A program made the translations under genes and the position numbers. Shown piece after piece: positions 1-12,200 of a DNA stretch of 64,000 nt (positions are counted from its first letter, which is position 1; each line of letters starts with the position of its first letter). The notes under the pieces were generated by a model, which saw only the letters and a list, made by a program, of their open reading frames with translations, did no database searches and was not told where the DNA came from. The stretch is from Branchiostoma floridae (taxonomy: Eukaryota; Chordata; Leptocardii; Amphioxiformes; Branchiostomatidae): the NCBI RefSeq assembly GCF_000003815.2, contig NC_049992.1, forward strand, positions 11,031,294 to 11,095,293. The letters run 5' to 3'.

Positions 1-321
1 TAGCTGGTCATGTGGGATTCAATATTCACCGTACAAAAAAGACGAAAAACTTTCAGAGAATAGCAGTTGCACTGTTGACTTGAAGAAGATGTGGTATCGT
101 TGACTTTAAATGGAAAGTCAGTTGTCTTACTAAGGTCTACGGTGCTGACAAGGTCTGACGAGAGTTCACCGTCATCGCTAGGCGTGAGATTTCACTGTCA
201 TCGCGAGATTCACTGTCATCGCGAGATTTTACTGTTATCGTGAGATTTTACTGTCATCGCGAGATTTCACTGTTGTAAAGTGGAGATGGAGATTTGGAGA
301 TTTGGACCTCCTTGTTTCAGC
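1..321 (-). other. Downstream flank / 3'UTR of the DCX-EMAP gene with short tandem repeat
   Basis: The stop codon is at 324-322. Positions about 180-270 hold four to five imperfect copies of a roughly 21-bp unit built on GAGATTTCACTGTCATCGC. I see no clear poly(A) signal on the minus strand, so the 3' end may lie outside the window. Confidence 0.6.
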
Positions 322-3300
322 TCAGTAGCGCTTTGCCCTGTTCCTGTTGATGCCTTCTGTCACCTGCACGGCCCACTGCATCAGCGCAGCGTCCATGCCG
401 CCCGTAGTCAGCAGGTAGCCGTCATCGTACAGGAACTTGACATTCGTGACGTTGCTGCTGCACATCTTCCACTGGTGACTCTGTGCCTGCAGAGGGGCCA
501 CAATGTAAGCATTACGGCCAGTACAAAATTTATACATTCAATATGTTCTAACAATTGCTTGGGCTAACAGAAAATGGGGTTATCTATAACTGCTACATTA
601 TACGTCCTGCAAACACAATTCCTATCACGTGGTTCTCAAAGTGATCAGGTTTGTTTACGGCCATTCATGTTTTTTTTTCAATGTAAGGGACATGTATAGG
701 TGCAAGAATAGAGACTTTCCGGTAAACATCTCTATGAAAACCTCTATATTCAAGGGCTAAGCCTGGACGAATGTGCATGTGACAACATGACATTGATGCA
801 AGTGGTCTCGTACCTTTTTCTGTGTGGAGGGATATCTGTAGAGTTTCAGGAACCCCTGACTATCTCCGACAGCAAGAAGATCCCCTGACTCCGAGCGGCT
901 GACTGTGTTGATGTCAATTCCGTTTTCTCTGGCTGGCCAGATTCCTGTCAGTATGACAACAATTCACGTATTCAGTCAAGTGTTCATCAAGGCTAAAATG
1001 TCTGTTTTTTTACATGCTACATAATGCTACTCAGGGACAAGTCTACTAGTTTCTCATCCGACATTCAATTGATCATTTACTGTTTATCATGATACTTATG
1101 TGGCACCATTTTATCCAAGCTTTCAGTAGTATTAAGTTTGTGCTTTTTGATAAAGTCTTTTGTAGTTTGAACGATGCTGAAAATTATGGATATTTTCAAT
1201 AATCAAAGTACAGAGGACTTGCAGAACTGACCCAGCACGTTGTATCCCAGGATGCATGTCTGTGTGTGCCATGTCACGTCTCTCGTCACGGCTGGATTCT
1301 CACGGCGGTTTTCATCCACCTTCCCTGTACAGGCAAGTTTTATACAACTTAGCTAGGACAAGATGCCATTTACTTCCAGTAGGAAGAATCAAAGAACAAT
1401 CTCAATTTTTCAAGATTATTTCTTTTATGAATACATCACAAATATCTGAAAGTCATCATCAATTTACTTGGATTGACGAAAATCTGTATAAGCTTATCTG
1501 GTCAAGCAAAGGTACGTGTATATGATGCCTGGTGAGCTACGTATACACCATACAATAGTTAAACTATGGCATACAGTTCTTTCAGTATCCTTTATGCAAA
1601 TCGTGCAGTTATGACTTACAGAAGAGGAGCTCGTAGTCTCCGTCCACACTCTGTAGGTACCTCCCGTCTGACGACCAGTCGATGTGAGTCAGGAAGTTTT
1701 TGTGTCCCTAATGGAGAATGATGAAGAGATAACGTCCGTAAGAAAATGCATTATTTTGCAAAGTAAAGATATTTGCAAGATGTTAATTATCAATAATTCA
1801 TTGCAAATTCATGCCCGAGGGCTAATTGCATACAAAGTAAAGTAGTAGTGGTCTACATAAACATGCTTAACAAAGAAGGGATCCTGATATTCATAGATAA
1901 ACCAAAAGGGAATATCTAAACTAAATCCATTTCTACTTTAGCTATTTGGTGGGTTTGACTTCTTGTCCGCATGCAGTGGGAGATGAATTGTCCAACATTT
2001 TCATATACAAAGGGGTTGGACGACTTAAGCAAGAAGATTGATTTTTGTTGATCGGTAAGGTGATAAAAGCTTGGAAAAGTTTTGCAGATCTTAAGGAAAA
2101 GTTTGCATCTTTCGGAACTGTACTGTTAATGTTTGTGCGAGATTTTGGTGGATTGTTAACAACAGCTCACCTTCAACAGCGCCGCCTTGCGGAATGTCCG
2201 CCCGTCGTCTAGCACAGAGAAGAGGTAGATGGTGTTGTCATGGGAACCCATGGCCAGGAGGCTGCCGTCTGCAGGAGCATGGAACGGAAAATTGCAAAAC
2301 TCAGTAATGTAGCAGCCTCCATTGCAGGCTCTCTCGGGCCTTTTTTTTGGCCCATGATACAATTTTGCTTGCCATTTCGTCTTGTACTAGGTCGCTGATT
2401 GCTGGCTTTCTGTGACTACCGCCGGGCCGGCCTGCTATGGAGGCTAGTAATGTAGAGCGTCTTCCCAAACTCGCTGTTTAAATTGTTTTGGCTGTGAAAC
2501 AGCCGGTTCCGGCTTCTAGTGGACTAACACCCAGATACTCAAGAAGTATTATCATTTATGAGGCTTAAATTGGGTTTATAGAGAGGACTCCCACCTGGTG
2601 AAAACCTGATGGCGTCCAGCTGTTCTGTGCCGACTTGGAAGGAGGCGACCAGGGAGCCGTCATACGCGTTCAGGGCGACAAACAGGCCGACGGTCGTGCC
2701 CACAACCGCTAAAGCACCGTTGGGGGAGAACGTCGCAGACAGGCAAGGTTTCTATGAGGGGGCAACCGAGAAATATCAGTTATGGTCAGAACATCGTCAT
2801 GGCTACAGGTTGTTTATTTGTTTGTTTGTATTGCATTTCCTGCAAACCGCCTTATGGCGTAACACACCAGGTTTGTACTCGGGTCCTCTGGGTTACGGGC
2901 CAAACACCCTGCCATTACGCCACACGACCCCAATTGCAGTTCAAAGTGGCATTGGGTTGCGGTAAGGGGTCTACTAAAATGTGAGCGTTAACAGTTTGCA
3001 CTGACAAAAAGTAAACATTTCCAATGCCGTGGCCAATGGCGATTTCATTTAACGATGCATGTCACTATTCATCAAATTTATATCGACGTCTCCTTCTAAT
3101 TATCTTGCTCTCAATGTCTTATCATCCTACCACTTAATCGACCAAAATATCCCGATGTCATCATGAGAAGAATTGATCTGAAGCTTTACCTCCACAGAGA
3201 CCCTCCACAGTAGTTTGTGTGTGGCTGATGACCACAGACAGACGTGGTTGTCATAACCCGCCGTCAGGAAAGCGTGCTCGTGTGGGTGGACAGCCAGAGC

Positions 3301-6264
3301 CCACAGCTCCTCACTGTGGCCCTGTCAATATCAAACAAAAGGCTATTAAAGTGTGAAACTGAAATATATACTGTGTATGTTATATGATCAGAAAGTTTTG
3401 TCATGTGAAAATGTAAAGTAATTCCTTTTACGTCATTTTTGACTAGGGTACATTCCTGTTTTTTCACACAAAAATGAAAAATCAGACAATCGCAAATGAT
3501 GTTTTATACCCATCCCCCCAAATTAAAGCCTTAACTAAGCTATCGTTTTTAAGATAAGAATGGAAGACAAATGGCATGAGACGTACCTGAATAACAGTGG
3601 TGAACTTGGTCTGTAGGGACCCCTGTATGATGAGGTTGTTGGACGTGGCCAGGTACAGCAGACCGTCTGCCTGCCCTGCGTTCTGCTCAACAATGGTCCG
3701 GATACCGCCATTCGCTTCGGAGAGCTGTCGGGAAAAATGTCCGGTTTTTACAGTTAGGGGTGTTTCAGCAAGATACAATGTGCAATATGGGGAACCGTCT
3801 TTTCCTGTTACCCATGCTACATGGGTTTACACTAGACTACAACCATTTAGCTTAGAGTACAACCATCTACTTCAGCGTAAGCCCACAGATCATAGAATAC
3901 AACAGGCGGTTGCACTTTTGCTCCGATGGTTGCACTAAAAGGTGAGTTTGTAAAGATGCAGCAAAATCAACCGGTCTTCAACACGAGTCAGAACATTGAT
4001 AATGAGATGCACAATCTTTGTGTGTGATATACATTTTGACAAAGTAGCTATATCCGTTCAACGGTCGTCATGAATTATGAATGCAAAGTTTTCTACCGTA
4101 GAAAGAGTGATAGAATGCTATACTGATGATAGATGGTATACCTGTCTCTCCGCCTTTGCCGGGATGTACCCCCTCAGGGAGTCCCACGCCACCAACTTCC
4201 GGTCCACCCCGCCACCGGACAGAAGGGTCCCGTCCGAGAGCATGCGCAGTGTGAACACGCTCTTCTGTGGGGGAAAGAAGAACAGAAATTGAAAGAACTA
4301 ATACGAGGGCAAAATTGGTAACTCTAGTTCACCTTTATCAGTGAAGTAACCTATATCCATTGCTTTCAGAAATGGGTATTTAGTGATATACATGTAAGTC
4401 GACGGACGGTAGTTTCAAACTGCAATATTTTGAACGTTCGAACATATTACAACTTGAAACCACCGTCCATTCCAGTTGATATATCCCTTAATACCATGTT
4501 GGTAAACAAAACGAATATAGGTTACCCCGCGAATAAAGGTGTGTTAACACTATGTCTTAAAGACGGGCTGTCAAAAGGTGAAGAAAAGGATGCAAAAACG
4601 TTAGCAACTGTGGCTCTACATTTGACCTTGCTTTGTTCAGTAGCATACATGTAACTATAACCAGTAAATATGTTTAGGGTGTCGCTTTCACTATTCGTAC
4701 ACACCTCGTGCGCGCGCATGATAGCGTGCTGGAGATTGAAGATATTGCTGTCGTCACGTGACCACACCAGGATGTTCCCGCTAGAGTCTCCCGTGATGAC
4801 GTCACCAGTTGCAGAAAACTCCATGCCGGTAATGAACTTCGGCTTCTCGCCCTACAAAATGAAGAAAAACGACAAAAATATGTTACCTGTTTCGTTTGCA
4901 CGAATATTTCAATCAAACGTTCAAAATTCTAATCTCCAGGCAGATCCTACGGTAGCATAAGATCGTCATGATGAAAAGCTGACAGAGGAGTGAAGCCGGC
5001 CTAAGAGTGTGTATGGCTACCGGAGCCCTTTAGTCGGCTATACTCCTTGGCCAGCTTTGATACTATCCTATGACACCGTAGGATCTGCTTGGAGATTATC
5101 AAAATTCCACAATTCAGGCCACAGAAGAACTGACATTGATGAAGAGATAGATTGAAGAATACCTCAAACACTCCGCTCTTCTTGTCCCTGAGGATCTTGC
5201 CACCGACCATCTTCCAGAAGTACATGTGCTGTTTCCCTGCCGTGATGAGGATGCTGTCCTCGTGCGGGTGGAAGGCTCCAAGTACCACTGTGTCGGGGTG
5301 AGTCTGGAGGGAGAGAGGGCGTTACGTATTTAGTCACAATATCAACATGGTGGATGAAGAACGAATAAGAGAGACGCTGAGAATTTGGCCAGGCGGTATA
5401 GGGAAGATACTCAGGTCTTTACAGTCGTCTTTTCCGACGTAAACGTTGTGAAGTGGTTTCACTTAAGTCAATTTGAACACCTCTTTAGGCTTGGGTCACA
5501 TTTCCAAACCGGGGCCCGGCCAGGCAGCTTTTGGGAACGAAAAGTATGATATAAAGGCACCAAACCACAAAAGACGTAAAGAGAATAGTCGTTGGCATTA
5601 TTTTTGTACTTGTAGGCCGATTTGAGCTTCTCATCAATAGATAAAGGTTCCAACAAACATTTTTACGTAATACTATACATGTATATTTTCCATTTCCACG
5701 GGCAGCCCGGCCGGGCCCCGGTTTGGAAATGTGCCGTTAGCCTAACCTATGCTTTAAAGTAATTTTCACAGGCGTAAGGAAATGTCATTAACAGTACAAA
5801 ATGTATTTTAGGTCATAAAGGTATCGATGCTGCACAGATATTTGACTCACCTTTGTTTTGGCGACGATCTTGTCTGCCTGCCAGTCCCACACGCTGAGCA
5901 CGTGGTTGTCTCCCTCGTCCACGGCCATCAGGTAGTTACCATGGTTCTAAGCAGGCAGAACGAGGGGATTACATGCACATACTATATTCTGTGTTTTCTA
6001 CGTTCTTCCATTCTCTTCTTTGTATATTGTTTTGTAACCACAAATTAGTGTGTTTCTGTACTTGTCAGATAGTATTGTGATTTTTGCCTGCAATGGCAGG
6101 AATGTAGCATGATAAGTGACAGGATTGCCACGCTCGCAGACACAAGCAAAAACAGACTTGGCATATAGACTGACTCGGACATTGGCAGTAGTAGCAGTGG
6201 TATAGTGGTAGTAGAAGTAGTAGTAGCAGTACCAGTAGTAGTAACAGTAGTAATATCAGCAGTA

Positions 6265-6298
<34 letters not shown>

Positions 6299-9200
6299 CA
6301 AGTAATAGTACTGACCTGTTTGGAGAATCCGAGACAGCAGATACCATTCTGGAAGGTTTCCAGTCCAATAACGGCCAAGGTGTTGAGTGTCACGTGATCC
6401 CAAACTCTGATGTGTGCCTGTGTGACCAAAGGTGTACAAAAGAAGGAGAGTTTCATCATTCATGTGATGAACAACCAGTTTTCAGGACTACTACAGTAAA
6501 ATAAACCTACATATGATAACGGTTATAAACCTCTGAAGGGAATGGTACAGGTATTTAGATATACAACTGTTTCGTCGTATCGTTGGCAATTCGTACCTCT
6601 AGAACACAACTATTGAAACTCACGTGCGCATCCGGCAACTGCCCCGCCATTTGTCCCGTTGCAACATACTGCTCACTAGGATGATGGGACATGCTGTTGG
6701 CGAGAGAAAAAAATCGTTGTGAGAACAGTGAAGTGAAACTTCCGACCGTGACTATGACTGTCAGCCACGACTGCGTGAATTGTCTGTCAGACTTACTACT
6801 AGTACTTTTAAAGACAATACAAGACTGTTAGTAGTAGGCATGGTCATCGAATTTTTGGTTATAGTGTTGTCACCATGAGAAAAACATAGAAGTTTACCAA
6901 AATCAAAGAACAGTGTTGAGAGAATTCGAGTGTTGGTCACCATTGTATGTCTTCTGTGTGTCCGATGTAGTGTCGTTGTGTTTCCTTGCGCGGATTGTAC
7001 ATGACGACGACGGTAGCCACGAAGTACATGAGCTCTCCGGACGGCAGAACACACAGGTTGTCCCGAGCATCGTACCCACGGTACCCGTAACTGTGCGGTC
7101 GTTAAGGTAAAACGGATCCCAGTACCAACCAACTTATCGCAAAGATGATATGTACATACACAGGAGCAACAATTGCATTATATTGGTACAGGTACTGGGA
7201 CGATGCTTACAGATGGCAATCTGTAATAAACGTCACCAAGTAAAGATCTCTATAATTGGCTACAAATAAAAGGTTACTATCATCAAGGACATTCTTGCTA
7301 TCATTGACTTCAACTTTACTTTGTGTGAAGGCATGCAAATACGTTGCTTAGTTAGGAAAACTTCAACCCTATTCAATCGAGTCGAAACCATCGTAAGGTG
7401 CACTTGCGGCACCGGTGCGGCACTGCGGGGTTCGTAGATGACTCAACGAATGTCAGACATAAAGAACGAATTTTCTTCCGTTTTGTGTATTTTGTTGTCT
7501 TCTAAGTCATACTTTTAATTATTACGCAATATCTAAATTATTAAGAAATTATCGCGAAAATAAGAAAACAGTGCCGCAGTGAATGAACCCCGCAGTGCCA
7601 CACCGGTGCCGCATGTGCAGTGAGAGTGCACATATAGTTGCCATCTTTGTCACGCGTAAGCATGAAAAGGATACACCCATTCTAGCTTGAGTTTCTTGTT
7701 GGGTCTGCTGCCGGGATTCACGTATGTCTTGTCGTAGCTCGTTGGTCGGAAGAACGTCTGCCGTCTGCCATGGATGGCCATGCGCACAACGTCGTCTTCT
7801 GAGGCTACAGGTGACGTCACGTAGGGGTCATCACTGTCCTGGACTGCCAACGTGTCTATGGAGTTGTCCGCGAAGTCGTCAACTAGAGATTACAAATGGA
7901 CGGAAATCTTTAACATGCAAATCCTCGTACACTTGACTTGAAAAGCTTTTGCTGACATAGCCTTTACAAATATTACGTGCTAGGTGTGTCAACATCTTCT
8001 ACAGCTAGGTGAATGCGCAAAGCAAACTGTTCGTGCCAAGGCTGTATCAATGCACTTTAAACGCACACGCTGGTGGACAGAGACGCTACGTGCCGTTTTC
8101 TCACACCTACGGTTAGATAGAAAATTCTACCCAATAAAACGTTTTGATAAGTCACTGCTCACGTGGTTTGGGATCGGCCTCGATGTCTGTCTGTGTGGCG
8201 TTGGACTGCACACTGCGCCTGCGCGATCTGTAGGCCTGGCTGGGTGGTGGTGGGGTGAGGCTATCTTCTCCACTGTCGCTGGAGGATCCTGTTATAGATG
8301 GGACCAATATCAAGTTTTGCTTAAACTAATTTACGTAGATTTAATGGTCCCAGTTTTTTTTTCCAGTCGTTCAAGATAAATGCTGGGTAGTGGAGTTGAT
8401 GTAAGTCATATAACTTAAGCGCGCCAATACTTTGTCTGTAATTCCGTTTTTTAAATATTCAAATGTAGAGACAGTTACAGACTTGCGTCCCAAGTTAACA
8501 AAACTTACTTGAATGCCACTTCGAAACATAACAATACAATGGCATAAGTAAACAAGAAGCTTAAATGAACATAAAATGGACGTTTCGTTTATGAAAAAGC
8601 AATAGAACGTCTAGAATCATGCAATTTATTCCATTAAATACATAAGAAAAACGAATGAATACAGAAATGTAATAAGAGGCTCTCCGTACCGCTCATCTGT
8701 TGTTTCTGAGGTGTCTGTGTTTTCCTAGTGGACTGTTTGATGGGCTGGGTATGATCGTACTGTGCATGCGCAGGCGCGTCAGACTTGTACCCCTCGCTGC
8801 TGGGCGGGCCTCTTTTCAGGGACTCCGAGCCGCAGGCTATGAAGATGTCACAATCTCTGAACTCACGGAACAACTGGCCAAACCCCTGAACCTGGAACAC
8901 AACGCGAGAAGATGTCACAATCTCTGAACTCACGGAACAACTGACCAAACCCCTGAACCTGGAACATAACACGAGAAGATGTCACTACCACGGAACTCAC
9001 GGAACAACTGGCAAAACCCCTGAACCTGGAAAACAACACGAGATCTTCTTTAGGCAACACTGACTTAAATTTATGGATGGCATCTACGCGCGCAGTGATT
9101 TTAGCCTGTCCTCCAAAAGTTTAGTTTTGGGAACTTCAGAGGATGTCATCCATTAAATTATGTCAGTGTGGTCTGAATGTTTCAATCTCAAAGATAGTTT

Positions 9201-12200
9201 GGATAGCGCCAGTGTTTGAAGAGCAAGCAATAGCACTGTTTGTGATTTGTCTTGCCTAAATACCTAAATACATTGAATTACTATGATCATAGACTTATAT
9301 TTAAACTGTGTCGTTGTATTTGCAATTGCAATTTTGCAACAAACACAGAAACTGTACTTATAGCAACGTTATCTGACAGTTGCATTTACAATACCACGTG
9401 AGTGCGTCACATGAGCATACATGGGCAAGTGATTAGGTGTTTGTGCTGCTTTAAAAACATAATAGAAAAGCAGTGATCGAATTATGGCCAAAGAGTAGTA
9501 TTTCCTTGTATATTTTACTGAATTTGGTCACTAGGTACCTATGTGAGCAGAAACACATTGACGATGCCTTAATATGTACCTTTGAAGCGTGAGAGCTCGA
9601 AAATACAGAGGTATAGTGAGGTCATTGTTTCTTGTAAGTACCGCAGGTGTGCTTGTCATTGTGATTGTGATTGTTTGTTCTAAGCTACATCATTAGTCTT
9701 AACAAGTAATGGATAACGCAGTAATAGCTGACTACGTCAACAAATGTTGGGGTCGGCACAACACATCGACAATCACATTCCTAAGTTTTGTTAGTCCTGA
9801 GTCTAGGCACTTCACAGCATGCCCCCGGAGCGCGTAGTTATGACTGGAGTTATGACCTAAGCTTCAAAATGTCAGGGCAGGGCGTTAACAATTAACCTTT
9901 GATATATCATGTAATTAGTTTTCAGCAATGTTGCCATGTAGAAACGGTTTAGTGGACGTTTGATTTACAATCAAATTAATATTCACCATATTTGTCTTGG
10001 GAATTTACGTTAAATAAGGACATTGACAAATATGTTGTAGACTTTTCTGTTGTAGCAGTGTCACCGTAGACAAATTTGATCAAAGGATAAAACAGGAAAG
10101 GAAGACATTTAGTTGATGTCTCTGACCTTTATGGCTCAGGTTGTGGCTATGACTAATAATAAATAACTGTACGGAACAGTCCTACCTTTTGTTCTGTTGA
10201 GAATGTGTAGAGCGCCTCGATGGGAGGGTTGGTCATTTTGATGGCGCCCGTCATGTCCTTCAGGATGTCCTCAAAGTTCTGGGATGTTCGTGGGTTGAGT
10301 AATATCTTCCCGCGCGAGTCCCTGTGCGTGTTGGAGATAATGGTGATGACTCTGGGCTTGCTCCGCGGAGAGAGCTGATCACTCATCATGCTCTGTCTGG
10401 AGTCTATGGAGAGCCTGTCCACAGGGTCTTCCTTGTAGAGGTAGTTCTCTCCTCGACGTTTTCCCGCCGTGGGTTTCCTGTTGTGCCAGTAGCGCTCGGT
10501 CTTCCTGCCGTAGTCCACTCCCTTCACCATCTCCCCGGAGGCGCACACGTACGACTTGCCGTGCTCCAGCTCCGTCAGGTCCGTCAGCCGCTTGCCGCCC
10601 AGGGTGTACACGTGACGCACGCCGTACGGGAGGGGAATCTTCTCGCTCAGGAGGATCAGCAGCGCTTCCATGTTGCGAATCCGTTTGTTATTGATGGCGA
10701 AGTTGACGCCCTTCCAGTGTGGGTCGCCGTTGCGGTAGAACGTCACCCTCCGGGCCCGGCGGGGCTGGTTGAGGGGCTGACGACTGTCCAAGACGCTTCG
10801 AGCCGTCGTGAGATCGTCGTCATCGTCTGAGAAGTCGCTCTCGGAGTTGAGGTTGTTGGTAGTGACGGTTTGGCGGCTTTCTGGATAGGCGGGTTTTGAA
10901 GGCGGCAGAATTGGTGGGATATATGGAGGATGTTCCACCCGTGCGATGTGAAGACTGTTGTTCTCAGGTGCCTGTAATTAATATAACACAGGGTAAACAA
11001 CTTGTTTTCCAAGGACATAAGTAGAAAGACCTATGATGTCTAATAAGGCCAATGGACTCCCCAAGGGAGCGACAGATCTGAATACCTTTGTACCTCTATG
11101 CAGGCTAACCTTACCTTCTTTTTATCGTTTGAAAGCCAGTCTGTTGGTACGGTAAAGACGAAACGTTTCCTTCGCACATCACGAGGGAAAATATTCTTCC
11201 CACGGATCGTTTCAGTGAAGGGCTTGGCATTACGTGGGGACACGTGCTGCTTCCCTTTCCTCACCTTCCCCCCGGGGTCTCCCCCAGGGAGGTCCGACGG
11301 GATGAAGAACCGGACCCCCTTCTGCACCTTCCCGCGACGCTCACCCATTCTCCAGAAACTGCAGGAATGGGGCCATCATAACTAAAACGTCGTCTGAAAT
11401 CATTCACAGCATCGCCCTCCCACCATCATACGTGCCAGCAACTCATGTCTGCCCCACACGTTACGTGCAGTATCGCGGCACAAAGGGATCCGGGCGTTGT
11501 TAGGTGACAAATTGTCCGTGTTTAAATAGTTACTAGCAAACAGAGGCCGCCTTCAGCCTACTATGTACACATCCACCGAAAGTCAGGCGTGTTCAAACAC
11601 ATCATTGATAAGATATTGGTCAAGCTGTCGCAAAGGTCATTATTTCATGTTGTAATTGCTGCACAGAATTCTTCATAGATAAGTCATTCAAGACGAGCAT
11701 GTAACTTAACACCATTTCTCCGTTGGTTGAGTTAGTATCAAAACCTCTTGAGGCATGATCATATCATCACATGGATGATATTTGTCACAGAAACCCTAAA
11801 CAACATGAACCTCCCAATGGTGACTTTTATAACAATGACGACTTTTATAGCAGGTACGTAAACACAGCTTACCATTTGGCTGTCTACATGGTATAAAAGA
11901 GCTGTCCTGGTGATTATTCCAAAATTCGATTTTATTTGGCATGCACCAGATGCTATTCATTATCTTCGTGTTTTATGCATTGCTTTCTCTCTGGCTCAAG
12001 ACCCATAAAAGATGTAGTACACATGCACAAAGGGCTTGTAGGGTTCAAAAGAGGCTTTTCCAACAGGACGAAATCCCCTACACGGGCCAAAGAAAACAAG
12101 CCGTCTTTTCGTGCCACTTAAAAGGGCGGATTAAAGTAGAAAGTGCCCCTCTTCTTTATAATCTCTCAGTGCCACCAGCCAGCTTACAAAAGTGCGGGAT

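Noticed and set aside
6045-6504. Poly-Thr, poly-Leu and poly-Val frames
   Set aside because: Translations of the TAG/GTA microsatellite.
10324-10830. 168-codon plus-strand open frame
   Set aside because: Antisense shadow of the exon encoding the doublecortin domains.
11346-11361. Exon 11348-11115 as an ordinary internal exon after 17903
   Set aside because: Using the only nearby acceptor in phase 0 gives an immediate stop, so it was kept only as an alternative first exon.
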